Of a stretch of DNA of 47,030 bases, positions 16,430-23,161 are shown in pieces. A program made the position numbers and the translations under genes. Within the stretch, counting starts at the first letter, position 1. The number at the start of each line of letters is the position of its first letter. The stretch comes from an uncultured Phascolarctobacterium sp. (GTDB lineage Bacteria; Bacillota; Negativicutes; Acidaminococcales; Acidaminococcaceae), in assembly GCA_900545535.1 (NCBI GenBank), contig UQZN01000019.1, positions 1 through 47,030 of the forward strand, written 5' to 3'. The notes below the pieces were generated by a model. That model ran no database searches. It was not told where the DNA came from and saw nothing but the letters and a program-made list of their open reading frames with translations.

Positions 16430-16981
16430 TCAGCGGGCCAGATACCACAGGGCTTTACCTCTTAGCACCTGTCCGCCCGGTTTCATAGTGCCGTCGCCGG
16501 GTGAGTCGCGCATATACCACAGGTCCCAGCGGGTCTGGGGGTCGCCGCTGTAGGGGCCGTAGCCGTCGCAAAGCGCTGCTTCGCAGTGTGTCATAACAGT
16601 ACCGGGTTCGATGCCCAGATCCAGTTTGACGGCAAGTAGTGCCAGCATTTGCGCCAGTTTGTCGGTCTGCGCTGCCGTGGGGGCATAGGGCCCCAGTTCG
16701 GCGTCGTAGCCGTGGTTGGCCTGTGCGCCCAGCCCGCCGCAGAGGGCGATGCCGATGCTGCCGCTGTTGCGCCGCCAGGTGTGGCTTTTGCGTTCGGTCA
16801 GGCTGGTGCAGCTGCGGTAGATCGTGCCGTCGGCGTCGATGTTCAGATGATAGTCGTCGTAGACCTGTCCATAGCGGCCTGCCGTCCAGTGCAGATAGAT
16901 CTGCGCGATACGGTTGCGTGCGCAGGCGGCCAGGTCGGCGAGCTGCATCAGTGATACTGTCTGTGGCTGTGTGATCAGCAT
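16430..16981 (-). CDS. N-acetylmuramoyl-L-alanine amidase (amidase_2/PGRP fold), 183 aa
   Basis: Predicted zinc amidase that cleaves the bond between N-acetylmuramate and L-alanine in peptidoglycan. Visible motifs: IYLHWTAG with a zinc-ligand His near residue 31, YHLNIDADGTIYRS, then SIGIALCGG, a second His in VMTHCEAAL near residue 130, and DPQTRWDLW near the end of the domain. There is no signal peptide or membrane segment, and no separate cell-wall binding domain. The protein would need a holin or lysis to reach the wall, as for phage endolysins. RBS GGGAGGAGG before the ATG is very strong. It is divergent from the zinc-ribbon/sigma operon across the inverted repeat at 17051-17172. Confidence 0.9.
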   Translation of the reverse strand: MLITQPQTVSLMQLADLAACARNRIAQIYLHWTAGRYGQVYDDYHLNIDADGTIYRSCTSLTERKSHTWRRNSGSIGIALCGGLGAQANHGYDAELGPYAPTAAQTDKLAQMLALLAVKLDLGIEPGTVMTHCEAALCDGYGPYSGDPQTRWDLWYMRDSPGDGTMKPGGQVLRGKALWYLAR

Positions 16982-17050
16982 TTTACCTCCTCCCTTCGTC
17001 AGTATTTTTCAGGGAACTGCCGGGCAGGTTTTGTTTTGGCCCTGCTGCCC

Positions 17051-17172
17051 TACACTTACTAAGTACATGGTTTTTTTGCTGAAAATCAGGTTGAGGGCAA
17101 AAAAAAAAAAATTTTTATTTTTTTCGTGCGAACCTGATTTTTGCATTTTTTGCTGTGTATTTAGTAAGTGTA
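17051..17172. repeat. Long inverted repeat between the amidase and sigma operons
   Basis: Arms 17051-17092 and 17131-17172 are imperfect inverted copies. Reading outward on each side, AACCTGATTTT is followed, with the same 24-nt gap between AACCTG and TTAGTA, by TTAGTAAGTGTA. The core ACTTAGTAAGT is itself palindromic. The 38-bp centre has a run of 13 A. The symmetry could mean twin promoters for one sigma factor, paired operators, or a small palindromic element. Confidence 0.75.
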
Positions 17173-17387
17173 AAACCAAACCGTCTTTTTCTTTTAGTAT
17201 TTTCTTTTTCTTAACAGGTTTCTACCTCTCACCGGGGTTCTACGGGCTCTTTTGTTTTAGTGTTAATTTATTTAGTATCAGTACTGCTAAGTACGAAAGT
17301 ACAGGATCAGACGGCGGCGTTTTAACAACCTAAGGAGGCGTATTTTTTTGTATTTATCTGTTTTATTTGTGAAAGGCGGCGGTGTTG

Positions 17388-17654
17388 ATGAGGCATGACT
17401 GCGGCGCAGAGACACAGGAAAGGCGTTTGGCAAAGATCGAGGCTGACTGGCTGGCCGCACCTGAGGATGCGGAGCTGCTGGAGGTTTATACCTGCGGGTT
17501 ATGCGGCAGCCCTATTTTTGAGGGTGAGGAATATCTGGCTGTAGATAACTGCGGCGAGGTGTGCAGCGAGTGTCTGGAGGGATTGAGCGCCAAGGATTTT
17601 GCTTTGGCGGCTTTGGAGCTAAAAACCGGCGCAGCCGGAGTGAACGGGAGATAA
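17388..17654 (+). CDS. Small zinc-ribbon-like protein, 88 aa
   Basis: Unrecognised small protein with a probable treble-clef or zinc-ribbon: CGLC near residue 36 and CGEVCSEC near residue 62, spaced by about 20 residues (SPIFEGEEYLAVDN). Acidic N-terminal helix and short C-terminal helix (DFALAALEL). Start chosen at the ATG after AAAGGCGG; a GTG 6 nt upstream is also possible. It is the first gene of an operon with the sigma-like factor, 7 nt apart. It may be a partner or modulator of that factor, by position only. Confidence 0.72.
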   Translation: MRHDCGAETQERRLAKIEADWLAAPEDAELLEVYTCGLCGSPIFEGEEYLAVDNCGEVCSECLEGLSAKDFALAALELKTGAAGVNGR

Positions 17655-17661
17655 CAGGCAG

Positions 17662-18264
17662 ATGAACGAACGATCAACTACAGAGCAGCTGGATTTTGCA
17701 GTTTTGGTGCCGCTGGCACAGTCAGGCGACAGCCGGGCCGTCAACAGGCTTTTGCTGGGCTTTACGCCGATGGTGCGGGCTTTTAAATATAACAGTTATT
17801 ATGTGCATTTTCTGGAACAGGAGGATACGGAGATTTTTGCTTTGATGGCGGTCAATGACGCGATCATGAGCTTTAGGCATAGTAATTTCCATTTTTTTAC
17901 TTCGCACGTCAGATTTACGATCCGCCGGCAGCTGAATTTGCAGGTGCAGAAGCAAAAACTGCGGCTGGATTGCGAGCAGGCAACGCTGGACGAGGAAACG
18001 AGCCTGACTTTGGATACTTTTGCAGCTGACCGCTATAGTGAAAGTACCCGTACGGACGAGCTCAACGCCGGTCTGCTGGAGCTGCTGGCACAGCTGCCCC
18101 GGCTGCAGCGGCTGGTGCTTTGCGAGGTGTTCCTGGCGGGAAAAAGCCAGCGTGAGGTGGCAGCGGCGCTGGGCATTACCTGCCAAAGCGTGTTTTGTTC
18201 TAAGCGCGACGGGCTGGCCAAGCTGCGGCTGGCTTACGGCGTAGATGCGGACGGGCTGCACTGA
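17662..18264 (+). CDS. Sigma-70-like factor, 200 aa
   Basis: Two parts of an alternative sigma factor can be seen. A region-2-like segment (LVPLAQSGDSRAVNRLLLGF to about residue 95, including an FTSHVRFTIRRQL stretch where promoter melting residues usually lie) and a region-4 helix-turn-helix (LLAQLPRLQRLVLCEVFLAG then SQREVAAALGITCQSVFCSK, about 145-195). The length suits group 4/5 or SigO/phage-type factors. Region 3 is absent. It overlaps the next gene by one base (TGATG). It is divergent from an amidase/YvrJ group. I infer that it controls that group and its own operon through the inverted repeat at 17051-17172; nothing in the sequence proves this. Confidence 0.8.
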   Translation: MNERSTTEQLDFAVLVPLAQSGDSRAVNRLLLGFTPMVRAFKYNSYYVHFLEQEDTEIFALMAVNDAIMSFRHSNFHFFTSHVRFTIRRQLNLQVQKQKLRLDCEQATLDEETSLTLDTFAADRYSESTRTDELNAGLLELLAQLPRLQRLVLCEVFLAGKSQREVAAALGITCQSVFCSKRDGLAKLRLAYGVDADGLH

Positions 18265-18638
18265 TGGAGCGGCCGTACGTTTTTATGCAGCGGGCGCTGC
18301 TTACTTTTAAGGCGGCCGGCTTGCATCCGCCGCTGTCGGGTTTTGCCGAGGAGGATTTCTGGCTGCGGCTGTGGGTGGAGCGCTACGGCGCTTTGGAGCC
18401 GCAGCTTTTTAACCGCTGTGTGAAAAGGCTGGCCGGCGAGCGGTATTTTCCGCGGCTGCACGATATGGATGCGGCGGTGCTGGATGAGCAGAAAAAACGG
18501 CAGCAGGCCCGGCGGCGCACGCAGGAGCGTCGGGCCGACTGCCCTGAGCCGGATCTGTTTGACCTGGCCAACAGCCAGCGCCGTGTGCGTGAGATCATCG
18601 AGCATCTGCAAAACAGGCTGCTGCCAGTGTACAAATAA
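18264..18638 (+). CDS. Hypothetical protein, 124 aa
   Basis: Unrecognised, basic, mostly helical protein: LRLWVERYGALEPQLFNRCV, then a segment with YFPRLHDMD, a highly charged EQKKRQQARRRTQERR stretch and a C-terminal helix. The pattern of a short helical domain ending in FP-x-x-x-D is faintly like the N-terminal region of phage helicase loaders, but this is weak. Translation is coupled to the sigma-like gene by a one-base overlap. Its stop codon lies inside the terminator stem at 18634-18677. Confidence 0.7.
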   Translation: MERPYVFMQRALLTFKAAGLHPPLSGFAEEDFWLRLWVERYGALEPQLFNRCVKRLAGERYFPRLHDMDAAVLDEQKKRQQARRRTQERRADCPEPDLFDLANSQRRVREIIEHLQNRLLPVYK

Positions 18639-18677
18639 CAAAAGACCAGAGCAAAAATGCTCTGGTCTTTTGTTATT
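18634..18677. terminator. Perfect 20-bp terminator hairpin
   Basis: AATAACAAAAGACCAGAGCA, AAAA loop, and the exact complement. T-rich on both strands, so it can end both the sigma operon (plus) and the membrane protein gene at 18694-19080 (minus). Confidence 0.88.
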
Positions 18678-18693
18678 ACTGCCTGAAGCGTAT

Positions 18694-19080
18694 CTACTTT
18701 TCAAATTTAATTGTCACTTTATAAGGTTTATCAGACTTCAATCTATAATTTCGCAATTTATATCTTATCTCATTCCATTCTAAATTAATATAAATAATTT
18801 CAATAAAAGATGTTAACACTACTATAGCACTTGCTAACTCTAACTCTCTATTATTTACTAAAAAGTCACCATTTTTAGAATAAGAAAATGCTACTAACAT
18901 AATAAAAAATAAAATAAAACCTTTCACTTCTAAAAGACTTTTTTTAAGTCGATATCTACCCTCAGGCTGCTTATATTTCTTTTTTATATACCCACATTTG
19001 AATATTACATATATAGTCAATACGCCAAAAAAAATTTTTAAATATTCTATTCCAACTTCACCCAAGATCACATTACTCAT
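18694..19080 (-). CDS. AT-rich hypothetical membrane protein, 128 aa
   Basis: Unrecognised. Membrane helices are likely near residues 12-30 (YLKIFFGVLTIYVIF), 52-66 (VKGFILFFIMLVAFSY) and 82-98 (LASAIVVLTSFIEIIYI), with basic loops and a basic C-terminus. Base composition and codon use (AAA, ATA, TTA) are much more AT-rich than the neighbours, pointing to recent acquisition. The RBS AAAAAAGGAGA is about 13 nt from the ATG. It converges on the sigma operon. In Bacillus subtilis the membrane protein YvrL modulates SigO; an analogous role here is only a guess from position and size. Confidence 0.65.
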   Translation of the reverse strand: MSNVILGEVGIEYLKIFFGVLTIYVIFKCGYIKKKYKQPEGRYRLKKSLLEVKGFILFFIMLVAFSYSKNGDFLVNNRELELASAIVVLTSFIEIIYINLEWNEIRYKLRNYRLKSDKPYKVTIKFEK

Positions 19081-19208
19081 AATTTCTCATTCTCCTTTTT
19101 TATATTTATAAAGTCATTCCAATAATCTTATAGTCAATTTATTCTTCTGTCAAATGCAATATCTCATTTCACGACAATTTTATCTATAATAGGTATATTT
19201 AAGCAAAA

Positions 19209-19242
19209 GCAAGGGCCCGCTTTGATCAAAGCAGGCCCTTGC
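19209..19242 (-). terminator. Terminator after the third autotransporter
   Basis: Near-perfect 34-nt palindrome (GCAAGGGCC...GGCCCTTGC with one mismatch), followed on the minus strand by TTTTGCTT. It directly follows the conserved hairpin at 19243-19290. Confidence 0.8.
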
Positions 19243-19290
19243 GGGGAAATATTTCAATCAAGATAGAGGGTTGCAGTATCTTGACGAAAA
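19243..19290 (-). ncRNA. Conserved 3'-UTR hairpin, copy B
   Basis: Minus strand: TCAAGATA pairs with TATCTTGA around the loop CTGCAACCCTC, followed by TTGAAATATTTCCCC. It matches copy A (235-282) in loop and tail but has a different, compensated stem. It lies about 35 nt after the stop codon and immediately before the terminator, as in copy A. Confidence 0.6.
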
Positions 19291-19323
19291 GTAAATTTAG
19301 TTATGTCGGCAGTTTTGCCGGGT

Positions 19324-21747
19324 TTAGAAGGTCCAGCGGGCACCGACGTTCCACTGCCAGTTTTTGGTGAAGTCGCTGCCGGCACTGCGTTCGACATCCA
19401 GATAGATGTGGCTGTTGTCGCTGGTTTTGAAGGCGGCGCCGACGCCGTATTCAAACCAGGTGTCGTTGAAGGTATCGCTGACTTTGATGTTGTCAGTGCC
19501 GTCGTTCATGGTTACGTCATAGCCGCCGCCAAATTCGTGCAGCAGATTGGCTTTGGCGTAGACGATGCCTTTACTGCCGATCTCACGGCCGATGTTGAAG
19601 CCGATGCGGCCAACGGCACTTTTGATGCCGCTTTGGTCGATATTGATGCCATTGCTGGTGGTATAATCGTCACCGCCCAGATAGCCCAGGGTGAACTGAG
19701 CCTGAGGCTCGAAATACCAGCCGTGTTCCAGCGCGTTTTTACGGCCGTATTCGGCACTCAGCGAGATACCGGTGTTGTTGAAGTCGCCGGTGATCTTGTT
19801 GCTTCTGGTATCGTAAACGGTAAAGTCATTGTCCATAGTGCCGATCTTGAAGATCATATCCAGATAATGGCCTTTGCTGCCGATCTCGGTATTATAGAAG
19901 CTGATGGCTTTGCTGCTGTTGTCGCCGCTGCCGCGGGTGTAGCTGCTGTCGCCGTCGGTGTAGCTGAAGGCTACGCCCTGGTAACGGGTCTTGTCTGCTG
20001 TTTGTTTGGTCACAGCGTCGTAGCCCAGTTCGTAGGCGGTGTATTTGTTTTCAAAATCAAATCTGCCGTCGCGGCCGATCTTGGCGCCGCGGATACGGAA
20101 CCAGACGCCCTGGGTGTCTTCGCCATTCAGGCGCAGCTCGCCCATGCGCTGCAGCAGTTTATCGTTTTCGTTACGCCAGGTGTGGTAGTTGAGCGCGTTG
20201 GCGGTCAGTACCGTATCGATACTTGTAGTAGGCTGGCTGATATTGACGACCTGCTTCAGGTACCAGTCTTTGGTGTAGTTGCCGCTGAGGTCAGCGGTGT
20301 CCTGCTGGTCAAGCTCATAGCGTTTCCAGTACAGAGTGCCTTCGCCGTCGACGGCGGCAAAGCTGCCGTTATGGTTGTTGACTGTTGCCAGCACTGTGCC
20401 GACGCCTTCCGCTCCCATCGGGGTGTGGCTGTTGACTTCGTACAGGTCGATGTACTGGGTACCGGTGAGGGTATCGGTTATATACAGCTTGTCGCTGTTG
20501 TTACCGCTCAGGCTGGTATCGATGTGCATTTTGATGACACCGTCATTGCCGCTGAGGTTTTCGACCGTCAGTGCGGTAAATTTGCCGTTGTCCTGCGTCA
20601 TATCGATGGTAGAATGGTCGTTGACCAAATGGTTAAGATAGGAATGGTCAGTTACTTCCCAGACGGAGTTCTCGGTCAGGCTGAGGTCGGTTTTGGAGCT
20701 GTTATCCGTTTCGATCTTGCCGTGCATAAAAGAAGCCGACTTCATAGAAAGGTCGACCTGACCGCCCCAAACACTGAGGATGTCGCCGACAATATTATAT
20801 TTACCGGCATTGCCGGTAAGTTTGCCGTCATTATAAACATACAAGGCACGGCCGTTTTGATTGGCACCGCCCTGTTCTGTCAGGATAGTGGCACCGTTGA
20901 GCACTGTTTCACTGCCAGCGTCCTGGGAGAGGATACCGATAGCCAGCTTACTGCTTTGGTCGGTACTGGAATAGATCGTAGCATTAGTGCCTAAGTCTAT
21001 TTTAGCCCCGTCACTAACAAAGGCACCCAGGGAATGGCTGTCCGTACTGTGGACCCTGACATAGGCATTATTGCCTACTGCAAGCGTGGGGGCACGGAAG
21101 CCGGCTTCCAGTCCCCGGGCTTCGCCTGCACCTGTAACGGACAGTTTCAAGTTATCGCCGACGGTGATCTTGGCGCCGTCGGAAGAAAGGATACCATAGG
21201 CATAGCCGGTACCGTTGTTGACGATTTTGATATCCAAATTGTCACCTGCCAGGATCTTCCCGGGACCGCCCGCGACATTATTGCCGGCATACATGCCAAA
21301 GACAGCGTCACTGGAATTACCGGTAATGGTCATTGTTGAGCCATTGCCAATTCTTGTAGAAGCTCCCGCAAAGGTCTGCAACCCGTAGACCCTGTGAGTG
21401 ATACTGGTATTATCAGTCATAGTAAGGTTGATTTTTTCAAGTTCACTGACGCCGGTAGTAAGATGCAGCCCGGTAGTAGTAAAAGTACTGTTGTTGGCAT
21501 CAACGAAGCCGTTGATCGTCAGGTTGATCTCGTCGTTGTAGACAATGCCGCCTGCTGGAGACATAATGCCGATAACGCCATTAGTAAGGTTACTGCCGGT
21601 GATTGTTGCCGTGCCATTGACTGCCGCCAGCGCTGCTGCGCTGGTAAACGGTTCATCAACACCCTCTGTGGCACCGGCAATATTGGGACTTGCCAGCAGC
21701 AGCCCCAAAACTACTGCTTTTTCCAAAAGTCTTTTGTTGTTGGTCAT
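19324..21747 (-). CDS. Classical (type Va) autotransporter, 807 aa
   Basis: Third single-chain autotransporter. Signal peptide MTNNKRLLEKAVVLGLLLAS with cleavage near NIAGA. The passenger, about residues 27-515, is strand-rich with repeated short motifs such as VGDNLKLSVTG, fitting a beta-helix; no protease or lipase motif is visible. The barrel begins around YHTWRNENDKLLQRMGELRL and ends WNVGARWTF. It is related to but clearly more diverged from the two tandem autotransporters at 0.3-6.7 kb. It is a single-gene unit: G-tract promoter at 21914-21941, leader of about 160 nt, conserved 3'-UTR hairpin and terminator. Likely a phase-variable surface protein; ligand unknown. Confidence 0.9.
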   Translation of the reverse strand: MTNNKRLLEKAVVLGLLLASPNIAGATEGVDEPFTSAAALAAVNGTATITGSNLTNGVIGIMSPAGGIVYNDEINLTINGFVDANNSTFTTTGLHLTTGVSELEKINLTMTDNTSITHRVYGLQTFAGASTRIGNGSTMTITGNSSDAVFGMYAGNNVAGGPGKILAGDNLDIKIVNNGTGYAYGILSSDGAKITVGDNLKLSVTGAGEARGLEAGFRAPTLAVGNNAYVRVHSTDSHSLGAFVSDGAKIDLGTNATIYSSTDQSSKLAIGILSQDAGSETVLNGATILTEQGGANQNGRALYVYNDGKLTGNAGKYNIVGDILSVWGGQVDLSMKSASFMHGKIETDNSSKTDLSLTENSVWEVTDHSYLNHLVNDHSTIDMTQDNGKFTALTVENLSGNDGVIKMHIDTSLSGNNSDKLYITDTLTGTQYIDLYEVNSHTPMGAEGVGTVLATVNNHNGSFAAVDGEGTLYWKRYELDQQDTADLSGNYTKDWYLKQVVNISQPTTSIDTVLTANALNYHTWRNENDKLLQRMGELRLNGEDTQGVWFRIRGAKIGRDGRFDFENKYTAYELGYDAVTKQTADKTRYQGVAFSYTDGDSSYTRGSGDNSSKAISFYNTEIGSKGHYLDMIFKIGTMDNDFTVYDTRSNKITGDFNNTGISLSAEYGRKNALEHGWYFEPQAQFTLGYLGGDDYTTSNGINIDQSGIKSAVGRIGFNIGREIGSKGIVYAKANLLHEFGGGYDVTMNDGTDNIKVSDTFNDTWFEYGVGAAFKTSDNSHIYLDVERSAGSDFTKNWQWNVGARWTF

Positions 21748-21913
21748 TGTAAATCATTCCCCTTTTTGATTTTATTAAAATTAGACCGACTGCAGAATAA
21801 GCTCAGTCCATCTAGATTTTTCCAAATAACTTCCAACTATCAGGGTTATTCTTTCGCAATACTTAAACTTTAATTAAATAGATAATTTTCATCTATATAG
21901 ATTAACCCAAGCC

Positions 21914-21941
21914 ATTATACACTATCTGTCCCCCCCCGCAA
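21914..21941 (-). promoter_or_regulatory. G-tract (putatively phase-variable) promoter P3
   Basis: Minus strand: -35 TTGCGG (21936-21941), 16-bp spacer, -10 TATAAT (21914-21919), with eight G at 21930-21937. Same GTCTTGC upstream and same spacing as P1 and P2. It drives the autotransporter at 19324-21747. Confidence 0.8.
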
Positions 21942-22015
21942 GACTTATTTACTTTTTATTTATTACAACTTGAGCTTAGTCTTGCAAAAGACTACGCCGC
22001 CGCTGATCGAAAACG

Positions 22016-22042
22016 AAAAAAAGCCCGGTTCAAAAACCGGGC
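22016..22042 (-). terminator. Minus-strand terminator upstream of the ferritin-VIT gene
   Basis: GCCCGGTT (22023-22030) pairs with AACCGGGC (22035-22042); on the minus strand it is followed by TTTTTTT. No minus-strand gene lies just upstream of it, so its job may be to insulate the phase-variable promoter P3 from antisense read-through. Confidence 0.7.
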
Positions 22043-22090
22043 CTGCAATTCATACTTTTTGTTTTTTTATTGCGTCAAGCTATGTTTATT

Positions 22091-22119
22091 TTGTCAACTG
22101 CTTCCGATTGCAGTATAAT
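22091..22119 (+). promoter_or_regulatory. Promoter of the ferritin-VIT1 gene
   Basis: TTGTCA (22091-22096), 17-bp spacer, TATAAT (22114-22119), about 35 nt before the start codon. I see no clear Fur box. Confidence 0.7.
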
Positions 22120-22153
22120 GTTAGTCAATAAATAAATTTATACGGAGTTGATG

Positions 22154-23044
22154 ATGATGTCTGAAATAAAAGCTTTGAGCCCGGAGATCAAGCGCCGGGT
22201 GCTGAAGATGCAGCAAAACGAGCTGACGGAGTACCATATTTATACGAAGGTGGCAGGCTTTGTCAAAAACCCGGACAACAAGGCCACGCTGCTGAAAATA
22301 GCCAATGAGGAGCACCGCCACTGCCAGATCTGGGAAAGCTTTACTAAGGAAAAGGTGCAGCCTTTACAATGGAAGATCTGGTGGTATACCCTGCTGTCGG
22401 TGATCTTTGGCTATACCTTTGCCCTGAAGCTGATGGAGGGCAACGAGGGCGACGCGGCTTATAACTATGAGGAGATCGCCGCCGAGATACCGCAGGCGCA
22501 GAAGATCGCCGAGGATGAGGACCGGCACGAGCAGCAGCTGCTGGCCATCTTGGACGAGGAACGCCTGCAGTATGTGGGGTCGATGGTGCTGGGGCTGAAC
22601 GATGCCCTGGTAGAGCTGACAGGTACTTTGGCCGGTTTGACCCTGGCGCTGCAGAATACCAAGCTGATCGCTTTGTCGGGGCTTATCACCGGCGTTTCGG
22701 CAACTTTGTCGATGGCTTCGTCCGAGTTTCTTTCGGCCCGCAGCGAAGGCCGCGAGGATGCTTTGAAGTCGTGTACTTATACGGGGATCGCTTACTGCAT
22801 CACGGTGGCGCTGCTGGTGCTGCCTTATCTTATTTTTGATGATGAGCATTATCTGCACGCTTTGGGAACGATGCTGCTGACGGTGGTGCTGATAATTTTG
22901 GTGTTTACCTATTATATTTCGGTCGCCAAAGACCTGAATTTCAAAAAGCGTTTTTGGGAAATGGCGATCATCAGTCTCAGTGTAGCGGCGTTTTCCTTCG
23001 TTATCGGCCTGCTGGTGAAAGAGGCTTTGGGAATAGATATTTGA
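22154..23044 (+). CDS. Ferritin-like domain fused to a VIT1/CCC1-type metal transporter, about 296 aa
   Basis: N-terminal ferritin-like four-helix domain (about 1-135) with diiron-type motifs: an E in QQNELTEYHIY, EEHRHCQIW, and later EDEDRHEQQ. The C-terminal part (about 140-296) is a VIT1/CCC1 membrane domain with about five helices, including GLNDALVELTGTLAGLTLAL and SMASSEFLSARSE, whose residues are typical of the family. This architecture resembles membrane-bound ferritin A (MbfA), which exports iron and protects against iron or peroxide stress; substrate could also be Mn. Several in-frame starts (TTG, ATG, ATG, ATG at 22148-22157) follow CGGAG; ATG at 22154 or 22157 fits best. Monocistronic, ending in a bidirectional terminator. 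Confidence 0.88.
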   Translation: MMSEIKALSPEIKRRVLKMQQNELTEYHIYTKVAGFVKNPDNKATLLKIANEEHRHCQIWESFTKEKVQPLQWKIWWYTLLSVIFGYTFALKLMEGNEGDAAYNYEEIAAEIPQAQKIAEDEDRHEQQLLAILDEERLQYVGSMVLGLNDALVELTGTLAGLTLALQNTKLIALSGLITGVSATLSMASSEFLSARSEGREDALKSCTYTGIAYCITVALLVLPYLIFDDEHYLHALGTMLLTVVLIILVFTYYISVAKDLNFKKRFWEMAIISLSVAAFSFVIGLLVKEALGIDI

Positions 23045-23080
23045 TTTTGACGTCATTGTGCCCGCATAGCGGTGCACAGC

Positions 23081-23115
23081 AAAAAGACGCAGCTTAAAAG
23101 CTGCGTCTTTTTTTA
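23081..23115. terminator. Bidirectional terminator
   Basis: Perfect stem AAAGACGCAGCTT with its complement, A5 on the left and T7 on the right. It serves the convergent ferritin-VIT and DASS transporter genes. Confidence 0.9.
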
Positions 23116-23161
23116 TAGCTGGATTCAGTTCAGTTTTCCAAGTCTGCGTACTGCGTTCTTT

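Noticed and set aside
17101..17130. The A13/T tract as another phase-variable promoter run
   Set aside because: It lies in the centre of the inverted repeat, not between recognisable -35 and -10 boxes, so the analogy with the G-tract promoters is not supported.
15057..18638. A prophage or prophage remnant around the amidase and sigma-like gene
   Set aside because: No integrase, terminase, capsid, portal, tail or attachment sites are present; DUF1659, DUF2922 and YvrJ are usual chromosomal neighbours in Firmicutes.
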